Assembly (NCBI GenBank): GCA_002427745.1
Contig: DIYF01000003.1
Coordinates: forward strand, 1 to 64,000
Direction: 5' to 3'
Length of the DNA stretch: 64,000 nt
Origin: Roseivirga sp. UBA6061
GTDB taxonomy: Bacteria; Bacteroidota; Bacteroidia; Cytophagales; Cyclobacteriaceae
The notes beneath the pieces were generated by a model. The model searched no databases. It was not told where the DNA came from and saw only the letters and a list, made by a program, of their open reading frames with translations. Positions 16,588 to 25,724 of this stretch are shown here, one piece after another (position 1 is the first letter of the stretch; each line of letters starts with the position of its first letter). The translations under genes were made by a program, and so were the position numbers.

Positions 16588-18663
16588 TTATTGACATTGC
16601 TGAGCCTTCAACTGATTAGCCGCAGCATAGCCCATAGAAATAGCCTTATCCAAATCCGTGCAAGCCTGAGCTTTCTGTCTGTTGTTGAGGTAAGCTATAG
16701 CCCTGAAGTAAAACACCTCACCATCAGTCGTGCCTATAGAGTCTACCACATAGGAATAATCTGTGATGGATTTTTGGAAATCACGCACTTGGGTATAGGC
16801 AAAAGCTCTGGAAAGCCTTGACTGGGCATTCTTTCCATTGACCTGAACGGCTTTATCGAAGGCTGCCAGGGCATTCTGAAAGTCTCCCTGATTGGACAGG
16901 ATCAGTCCCTTGGTAACCAGGGCTCTTTCCATTTGCGGACTTATCAACAGCACTCCATCCAGGATTTTGAGAGATTCTGACAAATTACCCGCCTTCATAA
17001 GGGAGTCGCTCTTACTCATCATACCCAATATCCGCTGTGTAAGCAGGCTCTGGCTGCCTGCTCCTCCCGCAGGTGCCCCGGTCAGGTAGTTTTTTCTGAA
17101 GAGCGCTGGTGAAACTTCATCGTAGTAAATAGCGCTGTCATAGTCTGCCATAGCACTGTCCAGCATATCGAGGTCTTCATAGAGCAGTCCTCGCTCATAA
17201 AAGGCATCAGCTTTCTTGTCTCCACCACTCTTGATCACTCTTTCAAAGTCGATTTTAGCGTAGGCTTTGTCCCCTTTGGTTTTAATGGCCTTACCCCGGT
17301 AGTAGTAGACCTTAGTGTAATAGGGGTTCAGTTTTACTCCACCATTGTACAGCTCGATAGCCTTGTCGATATCTCCCAGGCGTTGATACTCATTGCCCAG
17401 CTCCATCCAGGGATATACCGCATTAGTATGTTCAATAGAGTTGGTCCACAGACTGATTCTGCCTTCCCAAACATATGACTGAGCGCGGCTCTGATAGGCA
17501 AAGAAGAGTAACAGCAACACCCCAAGGGAGTACACAGCATTCTTCATCACCCCCATTTTGGTCAGCTCATACAGTAAAAGCCCCAGACAGATGAACACTC
17601 CCAGGATAGGCAGGTACATGTATCGTTCTGCCCACATTGTCGGTCCAAATGGCGTAAAGTTGATGACAAGACCTATATTGACCGCAAAGAAGGCGATTCC
17701 CAGGAACCACTCTCTGCGGAACTGTGCTGTAGATTTTTTATACACCCACCAAAGAACGAGCAGCAGCAAAATAAGCCAGAGAGGTGCGATCATATAATTC
17801 AGACCCAGTCCCTCTCCTTCTTCCAGCTTCATAGGGTAGCCGTAATAAGTGATCAGCTTTGAAGGAGCAATGGATTTCCAGAAGTAAAGTACCAGGGTAT
17901 AGGAAGAGAGCCCCACCTTTTCGAAAAAGGTGTAGTAGTCGCTGAAGCTCCCTATTGAGTCTACCACCTTACGGGAATCAATACTGGCAAGACCTATTGC
18001 CACAGAACCGGCAAAAAAGGGAATCTTCTCAAGTATGAGTCGCCATGAGAATCCTCTCTTGTAATAGTAATCGAGCAAAAGCAATACGATGGGCAGTGTA
18101 ACCGAAGCGGACTTGGTAAATAGGGAAAGGACAAAAAACAGTCCGCAGAGAATCAGATTTTTTGTCTTGCCTGTTTGTTTTGTGAGAAAGCTGATATAGC
18201 TGATACAGGAAAGAAAAAAGAAACCGGAGTACATCAGCGTACTGCGCGTACTGATCCAGCCCACAACCTCCGTCTGTAAAGGATGAAAAGCAAAGATGGC
18301 GGTGACAAAAACGACCAGGAGTCTTTTCTCAGGAAAGAGCCTGGACAGCAGCCAGGACAATAGCACTACATTGATAAGGTGGAGCATCAGGTTGGTGAAA
18401 TGATGCACCGTAGCATTCTCGCCAAAGAAATAATACTCAATACCAAAGCTGAGCGAGGCCAGCGGCTGGTAAGAGGCCACATAATAAGTCGTGAAGTAGT
18501 TCTTTACACTCTCCCAGGACAGATTGGTCACATCCGTGTTATTCACTATTTGCTGATCATCGTCCCATCCGGCAATGTAATCACCATTAGTAACGGGCCA
18601 GTAGACAATAAAGGCAACCAGTAAAATAACAATCAGAGGTAGGTGCTTCCTGAGGTGAGCCAT
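16588..18663 (-). CDS. TMTC-like membrane glycosyltransferase with C-terminal TPR repeats
   Basis: 691 residues. Residues 1-400 hold about ten membrane segments with a GT-C type layout. The first periplasmic loop carries an acidic motif (GWDDDQQIVNN, residues 32-42), followed by YQPLASLSFGIEY and HHFTNLMLHLINVVLL. This matches the TMTC/DUF1736 organisation of protein O-mannosyltransferases using a polyprenyl-phosphate sugar donor. Residues 410-690 are TPR repeats (WMELGNEYQRLGDIDKAIEL, YYRGKAIKTKGDKAYAKIDF, ALVTKGLILSNQGDFQNALA). It likely glycosylates exported proteins; the neighbouring giant cargo is a tempting but unproven substrate. It could equally work on surface polysaccharide. Confidence 0.75.
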   Translation of the reverse strand: MAHLRKHLPLIVILLVAFIVYWPVTNGDYIAGWDDDQQIVNNTDVTNLSWESVKNYFTTYYVASYQPLASLSFGIEYYFFGENATVHHFTNLMLHLINVVLLSWLLSRLFPEKRLLVVFVTAIFAFHPLQTEVVGWISTRSTLMYSGFFFLSCISYISFLTKQTGKTKNLILCGLFFVLSLFTKSASVTLPIVLLLLDYYYKRGFSWRLILEKIPFFAGSVAIGLASIDSRKVVDSIGSFSDYYTFFEKVGLSSYTLVLYFWKSIAPSKLITYYGYPMKLEEGEGLGLNYMIAPLWLILLLLVLWWVYKKSTAQFRREWFLGIAFFAVNIGLVINFTPFGPTMWAERYMYLPILGVFICLGLLLYELTKMGVMKNAVYSLGVLLLLFFAYQSRAQSYVWEGRISLWTNSIEHTNAVYPWMELGNEYQRLGDIDKAIELYNGGVKLNPYYTKVYYYRGKAIKTKGDKAYAKIDFERVIKSGGDKKADAFYERGLLYEDLDMLDSAMADYDSAIYYDEVSPALFRKNYLTGAPAGGAGSQSLLTQRILGMMSKSDSLMKAGNLSESLKILDGVLLISPQMERALVTKGLILSNQGDFQNALAAFDKAVQVNGKNAQSRLSRAFAYTQVRDFQKSITDYSYVVDSIGTTDGEVFYFRAIAYLNNRQKAQACTDLDKAISMGYAAANQLKAQQCQ

Positions 18664-18686
18664 GTGTTCCGGAAAAATGTAAATGC

Positions 18687-18716
18687 CAAATTAATTCAAA
18701 AAGAGAAATCGGCAAC
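18687..18716 (-). promoter_or_regulatory. Candidate promoter of the TPR glycosyltransferase gene
   Basis: On the minus strand TTAATTTG (18687-18694) differs from the -7 consensus TAnnTTTG only at its second base, and GTTG (18713-18716) lies 18 bases upstream. The -7 element ends 23 bases before the ATG at 18663. Confidence 0.4.
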
Positions 18717-18790
18717 CTGTAAGAATCACTTTCGAAGAAAAGGCCACATTTATCCTACAGGAGCATAAAAATGTGACAATCCCGGCCCTG

Positions 18791-19462
18791 TTAAGAATCC
18801 TGGGTCAATCTTGCCTTAAGTGCTTTCACCATGGATACATCTGTGACGTCACTTCCTGCTGCAATACAGGAACTATGGAACTCTCCGGCTCCTGTACTCA
18901 AAAGCTGATCAATATTCTGTGGTCTTACGCCTCCTCCCGGCATAATCACCAAATCCTCTCCGGCTTCTTTTACCAGGGCAGACAAAGTATGAGCTCCTGA
19001 GACGGCATCTCCGGCCAATCCCGATGTAAGAATGCGATCTATGCCCAGATCCTTAAGCTGTACCAGGGCCTCCTTATAGTCTGTAAGTTCATCAAAGGCC
19101 CGGTGAAAAGTCACTTTCATTCCTTCAGCTGCTTCCATCCACACATGCAGAGCATCTAGATCAAGCTGATTTTCCCTGGTTAAGGCCCCAATGACAACTC
19201 CTTCATAACCCAGATTCTTACACAGTAAGATGCTCTCTTTCATTTCAGCAACCTCATGTTCTGTATATACAAAATCTCCGGCCCGGGATCTGACCAGCAC
19301 AAAAACAGGAATACTGAGCCTTTCGCGGACCTCACGGAGTACAGCTTCGCTGGGGGTTACTCCCCCAACCGTAAGGTCATGACAGAGCTCGATTCTATCA
19401 GCACCTCCCTGCCCGGCATTGATGGCAGATTGTACTGAATTGGCACAGACTTCTAATAACAT
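18791..19462 (-). CDS. cutC: CutC family protein
   Basis: 223 residues forming a TIM barrel, a little shorter than the 240-250 of many homologues. Family motifs are visible: CANSVQSAINAGQGGADRIELC at the N-terminus (the GADRIELC core), GGVTPSEAVL, VLVRSRAGDFVYT, GVVIGAL, VTFHRAFDEL, RILTSG and MPGGGVRPQN. CutC was first linked to copper tolerance in E. coli, but its molecular role is unsettled. It is divergent from the 3-hydroxybutyryl-CoA dehydrogenase gene. A promoter-like element ends three bases before the ATG, which would give a leaderless mRNA. Confidence 0.93.
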   Translation of the reverse strand: MLLEVCANSVQSAINAGQGGADRIELCHDLTVGGVTPSEAVLREVRERLSIPVFVLVRSRAGDFVYTEHEVAEMKESILLCKNLGYEGVVIGALTRENQLDLDALHVWMEAAEGMKVTFHRAFDELTDYKEALVQLKDLGIDRILTSGLAGDAVSGAHTLSALVKEAGEDLVIMPGGGVRPQNIDQLLSTGAGEFHSSCIAAGSDVTDVSMVKALKARLTQDS

Positions 19463-19465
19463 GCG

Positions 19466-19496
19466 CGAAGATAGGCTTTCGTTTCAGTAGATTAAA
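19466..19496 (-). promoter_or_regulatory. Candidate promoter of cutC, adjacent to the start codon
   Basis: On the minus strand TTTA (19493-19496), 19 bases, then TATCTTCG (19466-19473) fit the TTTG-N19-TAnnTTTG pattern with one mismatch in each element. Only three bases separate the -7 element from the ATG at 19462. Confidence 0.45.
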
Positions 19497-19573
19497 GGGG
19501 CTGACAGAAGTTTCCTGCGCGTCATTCCATATAAATTTTGGAGGTGGCCCGATCCTGTTTTCAGCTTTGCTTC

Positions 19574-19581
19574 TATCTTTG
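19574..19581 (+). promoter_or_regulatory. -7 type element upstream of hbd
   Basis: TATCTTTG is an exact match to TAnnTTTG, placed 59 bases before the ATG at 19641. No convincing TTTG is seen at the expected -33 spacing. A transcript starting here could not include an upstream start near 19581, which supports the chosen start. Confidence 0.4.
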
Positions 19582-19640
19582 TGCAATCGTTCGCGATGGG
19601 CACCGCTGACGCGATACGAAAACCTATAAAAGAAGAATTA

Positions 19641-20531
19641 ATGGAGCAAATTGCAGTAATCGGATCCGGCACTATGGGTAATGGCATCGCCCATGTTTTT
19701 GCACAAAGCGGATTTAAAGTAAACCTGGTTGATATTTCGGCCCCTGCCCTGGAAAAAGCCATGGCAACTATTGAGAAGAACCTGGACCGCATGTTAGCCA
19801 AAGAGAAGATCGATGAAGCCACCAAAACGGCCACTCTGGCTAATATCACCACACACACGGTAATGCAGGAAGGTGTGGCTCAGGCCGACCTTGTAGTAGA
19901 GGCAGCCACTGAAAACGTAGATATCAAACTAAGGATTTTCGAAGATCTGGAAAGCTTCACAAAGCCTGAGTGTATTCTTGCCTCAAATACCTCCTCTATT
20001 CCGATTACCAAAATTGGAGCGGCTACTAAAAGGCCCGACAAAGTGATAGGCATGCACTTTATGAACCCTGTACCGGTAATGAAGCTGGTAGAGGTAATCC
20101 GTGGATACGCTACTTCCAATGAGACGATGGATCTTATCATGGAAACTTCTAAAAAACTGGGAAAGGTACCTGTAGAGGTAAATGATTACCCTGGTTTTGT
20201 AGCTAACCGTATTTTGATGCCCATGATCAACGAAGCCATCATTACGCTCTTTGAAGGCGTGGCAGGTGTTGAAGAAATAGACACAGTGATGAAGCTGGGT
20301 ATGGCACACCCCATGGGACCATTGCAACTGGCCGACTTCATAGGCCTGGATGTATGCCTTTCTATTATGAATGTATTGTATGAAGGCTTTGGTAACCCTA
20401 AATACGCACCATGCCCGCTGCTGGTGAATATGGTAACGGCCGGTTATCTGGGTGTGAAATCAGGAGAAGGTTTCTACTCCTGGGGCCATAAGACAAAAGA
20501 GCTTATCGTATCTGATCAGTTCAGGAAGTAA
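19641..20531 (+). CDS. hbd: 3-hydroxybutyryl-CoA dehydrogenase
   Basis: 296 residues from the ATG at 19641. A further in-frame start about 60 bases upstream would add 20 unconserved residues, so it was not used. The N-terminus MEQIAVIGSGTMGNGIAHVF is the Rossmann NAD-binding motif. ASNTSSIPIT, KVIGMHFMNPVPVMKLVEVI (with the catalytic His), NDYPGFVANRILMPM and MGPLQLADFIGLD are typical of the family, which oxidises (S)-3-hydroxyacyl-CoA. It fits beta-oxidation or butyrate metabolism together with the ETF at 5.5-7.2 kb. It is a single gene closed by a strong terminator. Confidence 0.95.
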   Translation: MEQIAVIGSGTMGNGIAHVFAQSGFKVNLVDISAPALEKAMATIEKNLDRMLAKEKIDEATKTATLANITTHTVMQEGVAQADLVVEAATENVDIKLRIFEDLESFTKPECILASNTSSIPITKIGAATKRPDKVIGMHFMNPVPVMKLVEVIRGYATSNETMDLIMETSKKLGKVPVEVNDYPGFVANRILMPMINEAIITLFEGVAGVEEIDTVMKLGMAHPMGPLQLADFIGLDVCLSIMNVLYEGFGNPKYAPCPLLVNMVTAGYLGVKSGEGFYSWGHKTKELIVSDQFRK

Positions 20532-20560
20532 CAGAGTACCTGCCATTCGGTATTAAAACG

Positions 20561-20606
20561 GCTGTCTCAAAAGTAATCTGTCATTACGTTTGAGACAGCT
20601 TTTTTG
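20561..20606 (+). terminator. Intrinsic terminator after hbd
   Basis: GCTGTCTCAAA (20561-20571) and TTTGAGACAGC (20589-20599) form a perfect 11-base stem followed by TTTTTT. The A-rich left flank may let it also serve the convergent minus-strand gene ending at 20631. Confidence 0.88.
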
Positions 20607-20630
20607 TTTCGATAATAAAGAAGCCCTGCG

Positions 20631-21632
20631 CTAGTTCATTTCTACCACCAGCTTTCCGAATTGCTTACCATCTCTCATAGCATCAAAAGCATCAATAATC
20701 TCCTCAAAGGGCCTTACAGAATCTATTACAGGTTCAATTTTATGTTCTTCGACAAAGCTGATCATATCAGCAAACTCGGTATCATTCCCCATGGTTGAGC
20801 CTTGCAGCGTAATCTGGTTCCAGAACATGCGGAAAAGGTCAAGCTTAGCGGGCATTCCGTTGGTTGCCCCATAAAACACTATGCGGCCGGCAGGTCTCAT
20901 CATCCTGATAAAGTCATTCAGTTGATCGCCTCCGGCACTATCTATCACACAATCAAAACCTCCGCTTGCTTTAACCGCGGCTTTCTGCCAGCCTTCTGTT
21001 TTATAATTGAACCCGGCCTGAGCCCCCATGGCTATAGCCTGGTCCAGTTTTTCCTGCTGACCGGAAGTGACATAGACCTTAGCCCCTGCTGCCAGAGCAA
21101 ACTGAAAGGCAAACTGGGCCACGCCTCCGCCAATCCCCGAGATCAATACACTTTCGCCTTGTGATATCTTGCCATGATGAAATGCAGCTCTGAAAGCAGT
21201 CAGTCCCCCGAGCGGTAAAGCAGCCGCCCCGGACCAGGAAAGATGGGCAAGCTTTTCAAAAACCTGATTTGTATTGACTGCGAGATATTCTGCAAAAGTG
21301 CCATGAGTGGGCATCCCCACAATATGATAGTCAGCCGCCTGCGCGGCAGGGTTTTCGCCCCAGTTCATATTCGGGTTTACCAGGACTTCTTTACCCATCC
21401 AGTCCTCTGAAACTCCTTCACCTACTGATGTGACAATTCCTGCTCCGTCAGACCCCAGAATCGTGTTAAACCGGATACCCGGGTATTTCCCCTGTCTGAT
21501 CCATTCATCGCGCCTGTTAAGAGCAGCCGCCTTAATCTGAATAATTACCTGCCCTTTTTCCGGTTTGGGAGTATCTACTTCCTGAAAATCAAGTTTGTGA
21601 TCTGCGTGATCTACTAAGAGAAGTGCCTTCAT
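20631..21632 (-). CDS. Quinone oxidoreductase-like MDR-family dehydrogenase (no zinc ligands)
   Basis: 333 residues. The N-terminal GroES-like domain (LNRRDEWIRQGKYPG, LGSDGAGIVTSVGEGV) is followed by a Rossmann domain with the NADPH motif ISGIGGGVAQFAFQFA. The Cys and His ligands of zinc alcohol dehydrogenases are absent; the only cysteine is in GGFDCVIDSAGG. This places the protein with the NADPH:quinone reductase or acryloyl-CoA reductase side of the family rather than with zinc ADHs, although automatic annotation may call it zinc-binding. Substrate is unknown. It follows dnaB on the same strand but has its own promoter match five bases before the ATG. Confidence 0.85.
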   Translation of the reverse strand: MKALLLVDHADHKLDFQEVDTPKPEKGQVIIQIKAAALNRRDEWIRQGKYPGIRFNTILGSDGAGIVTSVGEGVSEDWMGKEVLVNPNMNWGENPAAQAADYHIVGMPTHGTFAEYLAVNTNQVFEKLAHLSWSGAAALPLGGLTAFRAAFHHGKISQGESVLISGIGGGVAQFAFQFALAAGAKVYVTSGQQEKLDQAIAMGAQAGFNYKTEGWQKAAVKASGGFDCVIDSAGGDQLNDFIRMMRPAGRIVFYGATNGMPAKLDLFRMFWNQITLQGSTMGNDTEFADMISFVEEHKIEPVIDSVRPFEEIIDAFDAMRDGKQFGKLVVEMN

Positions 21633-21637
21633 GCCCG

Positions 21638-21667
21638 CAAAGATAGTAGCCGGGGCTGATTGTCAAC
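21638..21667 (-). promoter_or_regulatory. Candidate promoter of the MDR gene, adjacent to the start codon
   Basis: On the minus strand GTTG (21664-21667), 18 bases, then TATCTTTG (21638-21645), an exact TAnnTTTG. The element ends five bases before the ATG at 21632, so transcription would begin at or very near the start codon. Confidence 0.55.
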
Positions 21668-21701
21668 GGCCAATCGCGAGACAATTCGGTGGTTGTAAAA
21701 A

Positions 21702-23276
21702 TTAAAAAGGAGCTGAACCTGTATCAGGCGGCAAATTAGGAGCACCTTCACCGCCACTCGCCTTGCTCGGCATGGTGATGGCACCTCCGCCACTTTCAAA
21801 GTCTGTACCGGCACCGGCAGGAAAGGTATTGCCATAACCTCCGCCAAAACCGCCCATATCAAGGTCTGTAAACTTGGTGAACTTACCGATAAACTTGAGA
21901 GGCACATTTTCCAGCGAACCATTTCTGTGCTTGGCAATAATTACCTCACCAATACCTGAGGTGGGCATACCGTTTTCGTCCTGGGTAATACCATAATATT
22001 CCGGACGATACAGGAACATTACCATATCGGCATCCTGCTCAATCGATCCTGATTCCCTCAAATCTGAAAGCTGTGGACGCTTATCTCCACCCCGACTCTC
22101 CACCGCCCTACTTAGCTGTGACAGTGCCAATACGGGTACATTCAGTTCTTTCGCCAGGTTTTTCAGTGCTCGTGAGATCGATGCAATTTCCTGCTCACGG
22201 TTACCCTGGCCACCGCCCCCTCCTTTGGAAGAGTCGCCTGACATCAGCTGGAGGTAATCAATTACCACCAGTTGAATGTCATGCTGCTGTTTCAACCGCC
22301 TGCACTTCGCTCTTAATTCCAAGATTGAAAGCGCTGGCGTGTCGTCTATAAATATGGGGGATTTAGTCAGTTTTGCCGTTTTATGAACAAGCTGTGCCCA
22401 TTCATGTTCGGCCAGATTTCCTTTTTTGATTTTCTCACTTTCCAGTTCTGCCTCACCGGAGATCATCCTGTTTACCAGCTGCACGTTTGACATCTCCAGC
22501 GAGAACATCGCCACGGCATGTCCATGATCTACAGCTGCATTTCGCAGGGCTGATACTACAAAGGCCGTTTTACCCATCGCAGGACGGGCTGCAATAATCA
22601 CCAGATCCGATCTCTGCCAACCAGAGGTTACCCTGTCCAGGTTGGTAAAACCAGAAGGAATTCCGGTAAGGCCATCGGTATGCTCCTTGCGCTGTTGAAT
22701 CTCTTCAATCGCCTGAGCCATGATGTCCTTCATTTTGGCATACTCCTTACGAATGTTGCTTTCTGATACCTCAAAAAGCGATTGCTCCATTTTATCAAGC
22801 AGCTGGAAAACATCCGTAGTATCTTCATAGGCCTCTTTCTGAATCTCAGAAGAGATTCTGATCAGCTCTCTTTTGATCGATTGCTCTACAATGATCCTGG
22901 AGTGAAACTCAATGTTGGCCGCAGAACTTACCCGGTTGGTCAACTGAGTAATGTAATAGGGCCCTCCCACCATTTCAATCTTACCCGTCTTTCTGAGCTG
23001 ACTGGTTACGGTGAGAATATCAATAGGCTCAGATTCCTGGAACAGGTCGTAAATGGCCTGATAAATTTCCTTATGTGCCTCTTTATAAAATGATTGCGGA
23101 CGGAGAATGTCAATCACGTTTGTCAGGGCGTCCTTCTCCAGCATCAGTGCTCCAAGCACAGCCTCTTCCAGATCGGTAGCCTGTGGTGGCAGTTTACCCA
23201 GTTGACTGAGTTCATTTCCTGCCATATTTCTGGACTTGTAACCAAGCCTCAGCGCTGCCGATTTTCCCTTCTCCAT
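21702..23276 (-). CDS. dnaB: Replicative DNA helicase
   Basis: 524 residues from the ATG at 23276; a second candidate start (MAGNELSQLGK, 23225) would give 507. DnaB is the hexameric 5'-3' helicase at the replication fork. The N-terminal primase-interaction domain starts at LPPQATDLEEAVLGALMLE. The RecA-like domain has Walker A ARPAMGKTAFV, Walker B LVVIDYLQLM, LALSQLSRAVE and the arginine-finger region DLRESGSIEQDADMV. The C-terminal tail is glycine-rich and disordered, unlike E. coli DnaB. No intein is present in the P-loop. A -7 type element sits five bases upstream of the ATG at 23276. Confidence 0.96.
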   Translation of the reverse strand: MEKGKSAALRLGYKSRNMAGNELSQLGKLPPQATDLEEAVLGALMLEKDALTNVIDILRPQSFYKEAHKEIYQAIYDLFQESEPIDILTVTSQLRKTGKIEMVGGPYYITQLTNRVSSAANIEFHSRIIVEQSIKRELIRISSEIQKEAYEDTTDVFQLLDKMEQSLFEVSESNIRKEYAKMKDIMAQAIEEIQQRKEHTDGLTGIPSGFTNLDRVTSGWQRSDLVIIAARPAMGKTAFVVSALRNAAVDHGHAVAMFSLEMSNVQLVNRMISGEAELESEKIKKGNLAEHEWAQLVHKTAKLTKSPIFIDDTPALSILELRAKCRRLKQQHDIQLVVIDYLQLMSGDSSKGGGGGQGNREQEIASISRALKNLAKELNVPVLALSQLSRAVESRGGDKRPQLSDLRESGSIEQDADMVMFLYRPEYYGITQDENGMPTSGIGEVIIAKHRNGSLENVPLKFIGKFTKFTDLDMGGFGGGYGNTFPAGAGTDFESGGGAITMPSKASGGEGAPNLPPDTGSAPF

Positions 23277-23281
23277 GACTA

Positions 23282-23289
23282 CAAATGTA
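23282..23289 (-). promoter_or_regulatory. -7 type element next to the dnaB start
   Basis: On the minus strand TACATTTG is an exact TAnnTTTG, five bases before the ATG at 23276. No clear -33 TTTG is found. If it is used, translation either starts leaderless at 23276 or from the internal ATG at 23225. Confidence 0.4.
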
Positions 23290-23445
23290 TGAGGCTTCCG
23301 GGGAAATATCTGGTCTCCCGAGCCAATTTTTTTCAGATAAGTTTTACACCACTTTTCGGGAGTTTCCCACACTCATTTTTGAGTTATCAACAGTCCCCCT
23401 CTAAAAGGCTGCCTCTGCCCCTTCCGGCAGGCATTCCACCTTTTA

Positions 23446-23476
23446 TTTGTGGCTCGGCCTTTTTGTTTTAATTTTG
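23446..23476 (+). promoter_or_regulatory. Promoter of mpl, full Bacteroidota consensus
   Basis: TTTG (23446-23449), a 19-base spacer, then TAATTTTG (23469-23476) match both elements of the Bacteroidota sigma-ABfr consensus exactly. The predicted start of transcription is a few bases later, some 15 bases before the ATG at 23497. This argues against an upstream start at 23449. Confidence 0.7.
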
Positions 23477-23496
23477 ACCGAGCAATCGATTTATTA

Positions 23497-24867
23497 ATGA
23501 CAGATTCCCCAAAACGCATTCACTTCATCGCCTCTGGCGGCAGCATCATGCACAGCCTTGCCATAGCCCTGAAACAGTCAGGAAACAACGTATCAGGCTC
23601 TGATGACCATTTTTATGAGCCTTCCAAGTCAAAACTGGCGGCTCATGGCCTGCTTCCTGAAAACGAAGGCTGGGATGCTGATCGTATCACAGAGGACATC
23701 GATTTTGTTGTTTTGGGTATGCATGCCAAAGCCGATAATCCCGAATTGCTCAGGGCACAAGAGCTTGGTATTCAGGTCTATTCTTTTCCTGAATACATCT
23801 ATGAGGCATCCAAAAACAAACAGCGAATTGTCATAGCCGGCAGCCACGGTAAAACCACCATCACGGCCATGATTATGCACGTGTTGAAAAACATCGGAAA
23901 AGAGTTTGATTACATGGTGGGTGCCCAACTGGCCGGCTTCGAAAACATGGTCAAAATTTCTAATGCTCCGATCATCATCATTGAAGGAGATGAATATACC
24001 ACCTCTCCTCTCGATCCGACACCAAAATTTCTGCACTACCAGCATCATATCGGGCTGATCAGCGGCATTGCCTGGGATCACTTTAATGTATACCCTACTA
24101 TAGATGACTATGTAAAGCAGTTTGAGCTTTTTGCCGATGCTTCTTCCAAAGCAGGCACACTCGTTTTTTGCGAGGAAGACAACCTGGCGTCTATGATCAT
24201 TTCGCAAAAAGACCGGGCAGATGTTACCAACCTTCCCTACCGTGCACATGATCATGTAGTGCGAGAAGGAAAGACTTCTCTGAGGCTTCCCGATGGTGAA
24301 TTGCCCCTGGAAGTATTTGGTAATCACAACATGCAAAACCTCAGTGGCGCTCTTACCCTACTAAAGAGGCTCGGAGTAACCGAAGATCAGTTTTATCAGG
24401 CCATCTTTACTTTTAAAGGTGCCGCCAAGCGAATGGAAATTATTGGTGAAAATGCAGATTCTACCATATACCTGGATTTTGCCCATGCTCCCTCCAAACT
24501 GAAGGCTACTAATTCGGCTATTAAAGATCAGTTCCCGAACAGAACATTGGTTTCCTGTGTGGAGCTTCACACGTACAGCAGCCTCAACAAAGACTTTATC
24601 GAACAGTATGAAAATACTTTCAATCATACAGATGAAGCGCTGGTCTATATCAACCCGGCTGCTGCAGAGCGAAAGGGACTTGAGAGCCTGACGGTAGAAG
24701 ATCTGAGATCGGCCTTTAAAAGAGATGACATCATCCTTTTTAATGATCAGACCAATCTCTTCAACCATTTGACCAGCCATAACTGGAAGGATAAAAACCT
24801 GGCCTTTATGAGTTCCGGCAACTTCGGAGGGCTGGATTTTGAAGCCCTGAAAACTGAAATTCTGTAA
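23497..24867 (+). CDS. mpl: UDP-N-acetylmuramate:L-alanyl-gamma-D-glutamyl-meso-diaminopimelate ligase
   Basis: 456 residues, the usual length. Mpl reattaches the recycled murein tripeptide to UDP-MurNAc, bypassing MurC/D/E. The N-terminal UDP-binding domain has HFIASGGSIMHSLAIAL, where MurC has GIGG; the ATP P-loop is AGSHGKTTITAMI. IEGDEYTTSPLDPTPKF and the substrate-loop region HIGLISGIAWDHFNVYPT are typical of Mpl. The third domain carries DFAHAPSKLKAT and the ligand contact VELHTYSSLNKDF. A consensus promoter lies directly upstream. With anmK at 2234 the window encodes two steps of peptidoglycan recycling. Confidence 0.93.
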   Translation: MTDSPKRIHFIASGGSIMHSLAIALKQSGNNVSGSDDHFYEPSKSKLAAHGLLPENEGWDADRITEDIDFVVLGMHAKADNPELLRAQELGIQVYSFPEYIYEASKNKQRIVIAGSHGKTTITAMIMHVLKNIGKEFDYMVGAQLAGFENMVKISNAPIIIIEGDEYTTSPLDPTPKFLHYQHHIGLISGIAWDHFNVYPTIDDYVKQFELFADASSKAGTLVFCEEDNLASMIISQKDRADVTNLPYRAHDHVVREGKTSLRLPDGELPLEVFGNHNMQNLSGALTLLKRLGVTEDQFYQAIFTFKGAAKRMEIIGENADSTIYLDFAHAPSKLKATNSAIKDQFPNRTLVSCVELHTYSSLNKDFIEQYENTFNHTDEALVYINPAAAERKGLESLTVEDLRSAFKRDDIILFNDQTNLFNHLTSHNWKDKNLAFMSSGNFGGLDFEALKTEIL

Positions 24868-24900
24868 CACTTCTTCTCACAAGGGGAAAACCAACCATTA

Positions 24901-25707
24901 ATGAAACTTAACCTTAAAAATCCCCTGGCCTTTTTCGATCTGGAAACCACGGGTACCAGCATTGCCTCAGACAGAATTGTTGAAATGGCCTTCCTGAAAG
25001 TGATGCCCAATGGTGAGACCAAAAAGCTGGTGGAGCGCATCAACCCCGGTATGCCAATTCCTGAAGAATCGAGTATGATTCATGGCATACGGGATGAAGA
25101 CGTAAAAGACGCCCCTACGTTTAAGTCCATCGCCAAAAAACTGGCGAAGTTCCTCGAAGGAACCGACCTGGGAGGCTTCAATATTGTGCGCTTCGATGTA
25201 CCTGTACTGGTAGAAGAGTTTCTGCGTGCCGATGTAGATTTCGAAGTGGGTAACCGCAAGCTGGTAGATGCCCAGAAAATCTTCTTTATGATGGAGAAAC
25301 GCACCCTGACAGCAGCTTACAAATTCTATTGCAACAAGGACTTAGTGGGGGCACATGGCGCGGAAGCAGATACGGAAGCTACCTATGAGGTATTTCAGTC
25401 GCAGCTGGAAAGATACGAAGGGCAGGAAGTGCTGGATATGAGCGGAAACGTGGTGAGTACCATACAAAACGATATGGGATCTATTCATCAGCTCGTTGCC
25501 TCCAATATGGTAGACCTGGCAGGTCGCTTTGTCCTGAATGATAAAGGCGTGGAAGTATTTAACTTCGGCAAGCACAAGGGCAAGCCTGTATCAGAAGTAC
25601 TTAAGAGCGAAAGAGGCTACTATGACTGGATGATGCAGGGAGATTTCCCGCTGGACACCAAGCGCAGACTCACGCAAATCAAGCTGAAAGACTTTAGAAT
25701 GGGGTAA
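24901..25707 (+). CDS. DNA polymerase III epsilon-like 3'-5' exonuclease with C-terminal ExoX-like domain
   Basis: 268 residues. The DEDDh exonuclease domain covers residues 8-175: Exo I FFDLETTGT (Asp and Glu ligands), Exo II GFNIVRFDVPVL, Exo III with HGAEADTEATYEV. After it comes a short domain (about residues 205-265) with VFNFGKHKGKPVSEV and GYYDWMMQGDFPLDTK, a fold found at the end of exonuclease X-like and related proteins. It probably proofreads or trims DNA ends in repair rather than acting as the replicase subunit. It follows mpl by 33 bases and may be cotranscribed. The gene ends at a palindromic repeat. Confidence 0.88.
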   Translation: MKLNLKNPLAFFDLETTGTSIASDRIVEMAFLKVMPNGETKKLVERINPGMPIPEESSMIHGIRDEDVKDAPTFKSIAKKLAKFLEGTDLGGFNIVRFDVPVLVEEFLRADVDFEVGNRKLVDAQKIFFMMEKRTLTAAYKFYCNKDLVGAHGAEADTEATYEVFQSQLERYEGQEVLDMSGNVVSTIQNDMGSIHQLVASNMVDLAGRFVLNDKGVEVFNFGKHKGKPVSEVLKSERGYYDWMMQGDFPLDTKRRLTQIKLKDFRMG

Positions 25708-25724
25708 AAGGAATGATGAATTCT

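Noticed and set aside
23629..24336. 235-codon open frame antisense to mpl
   Set aside because: Lies fully inside a well-supported gene, with low-complexity composition and no recognisable motif; it is a codon-bias shadow.
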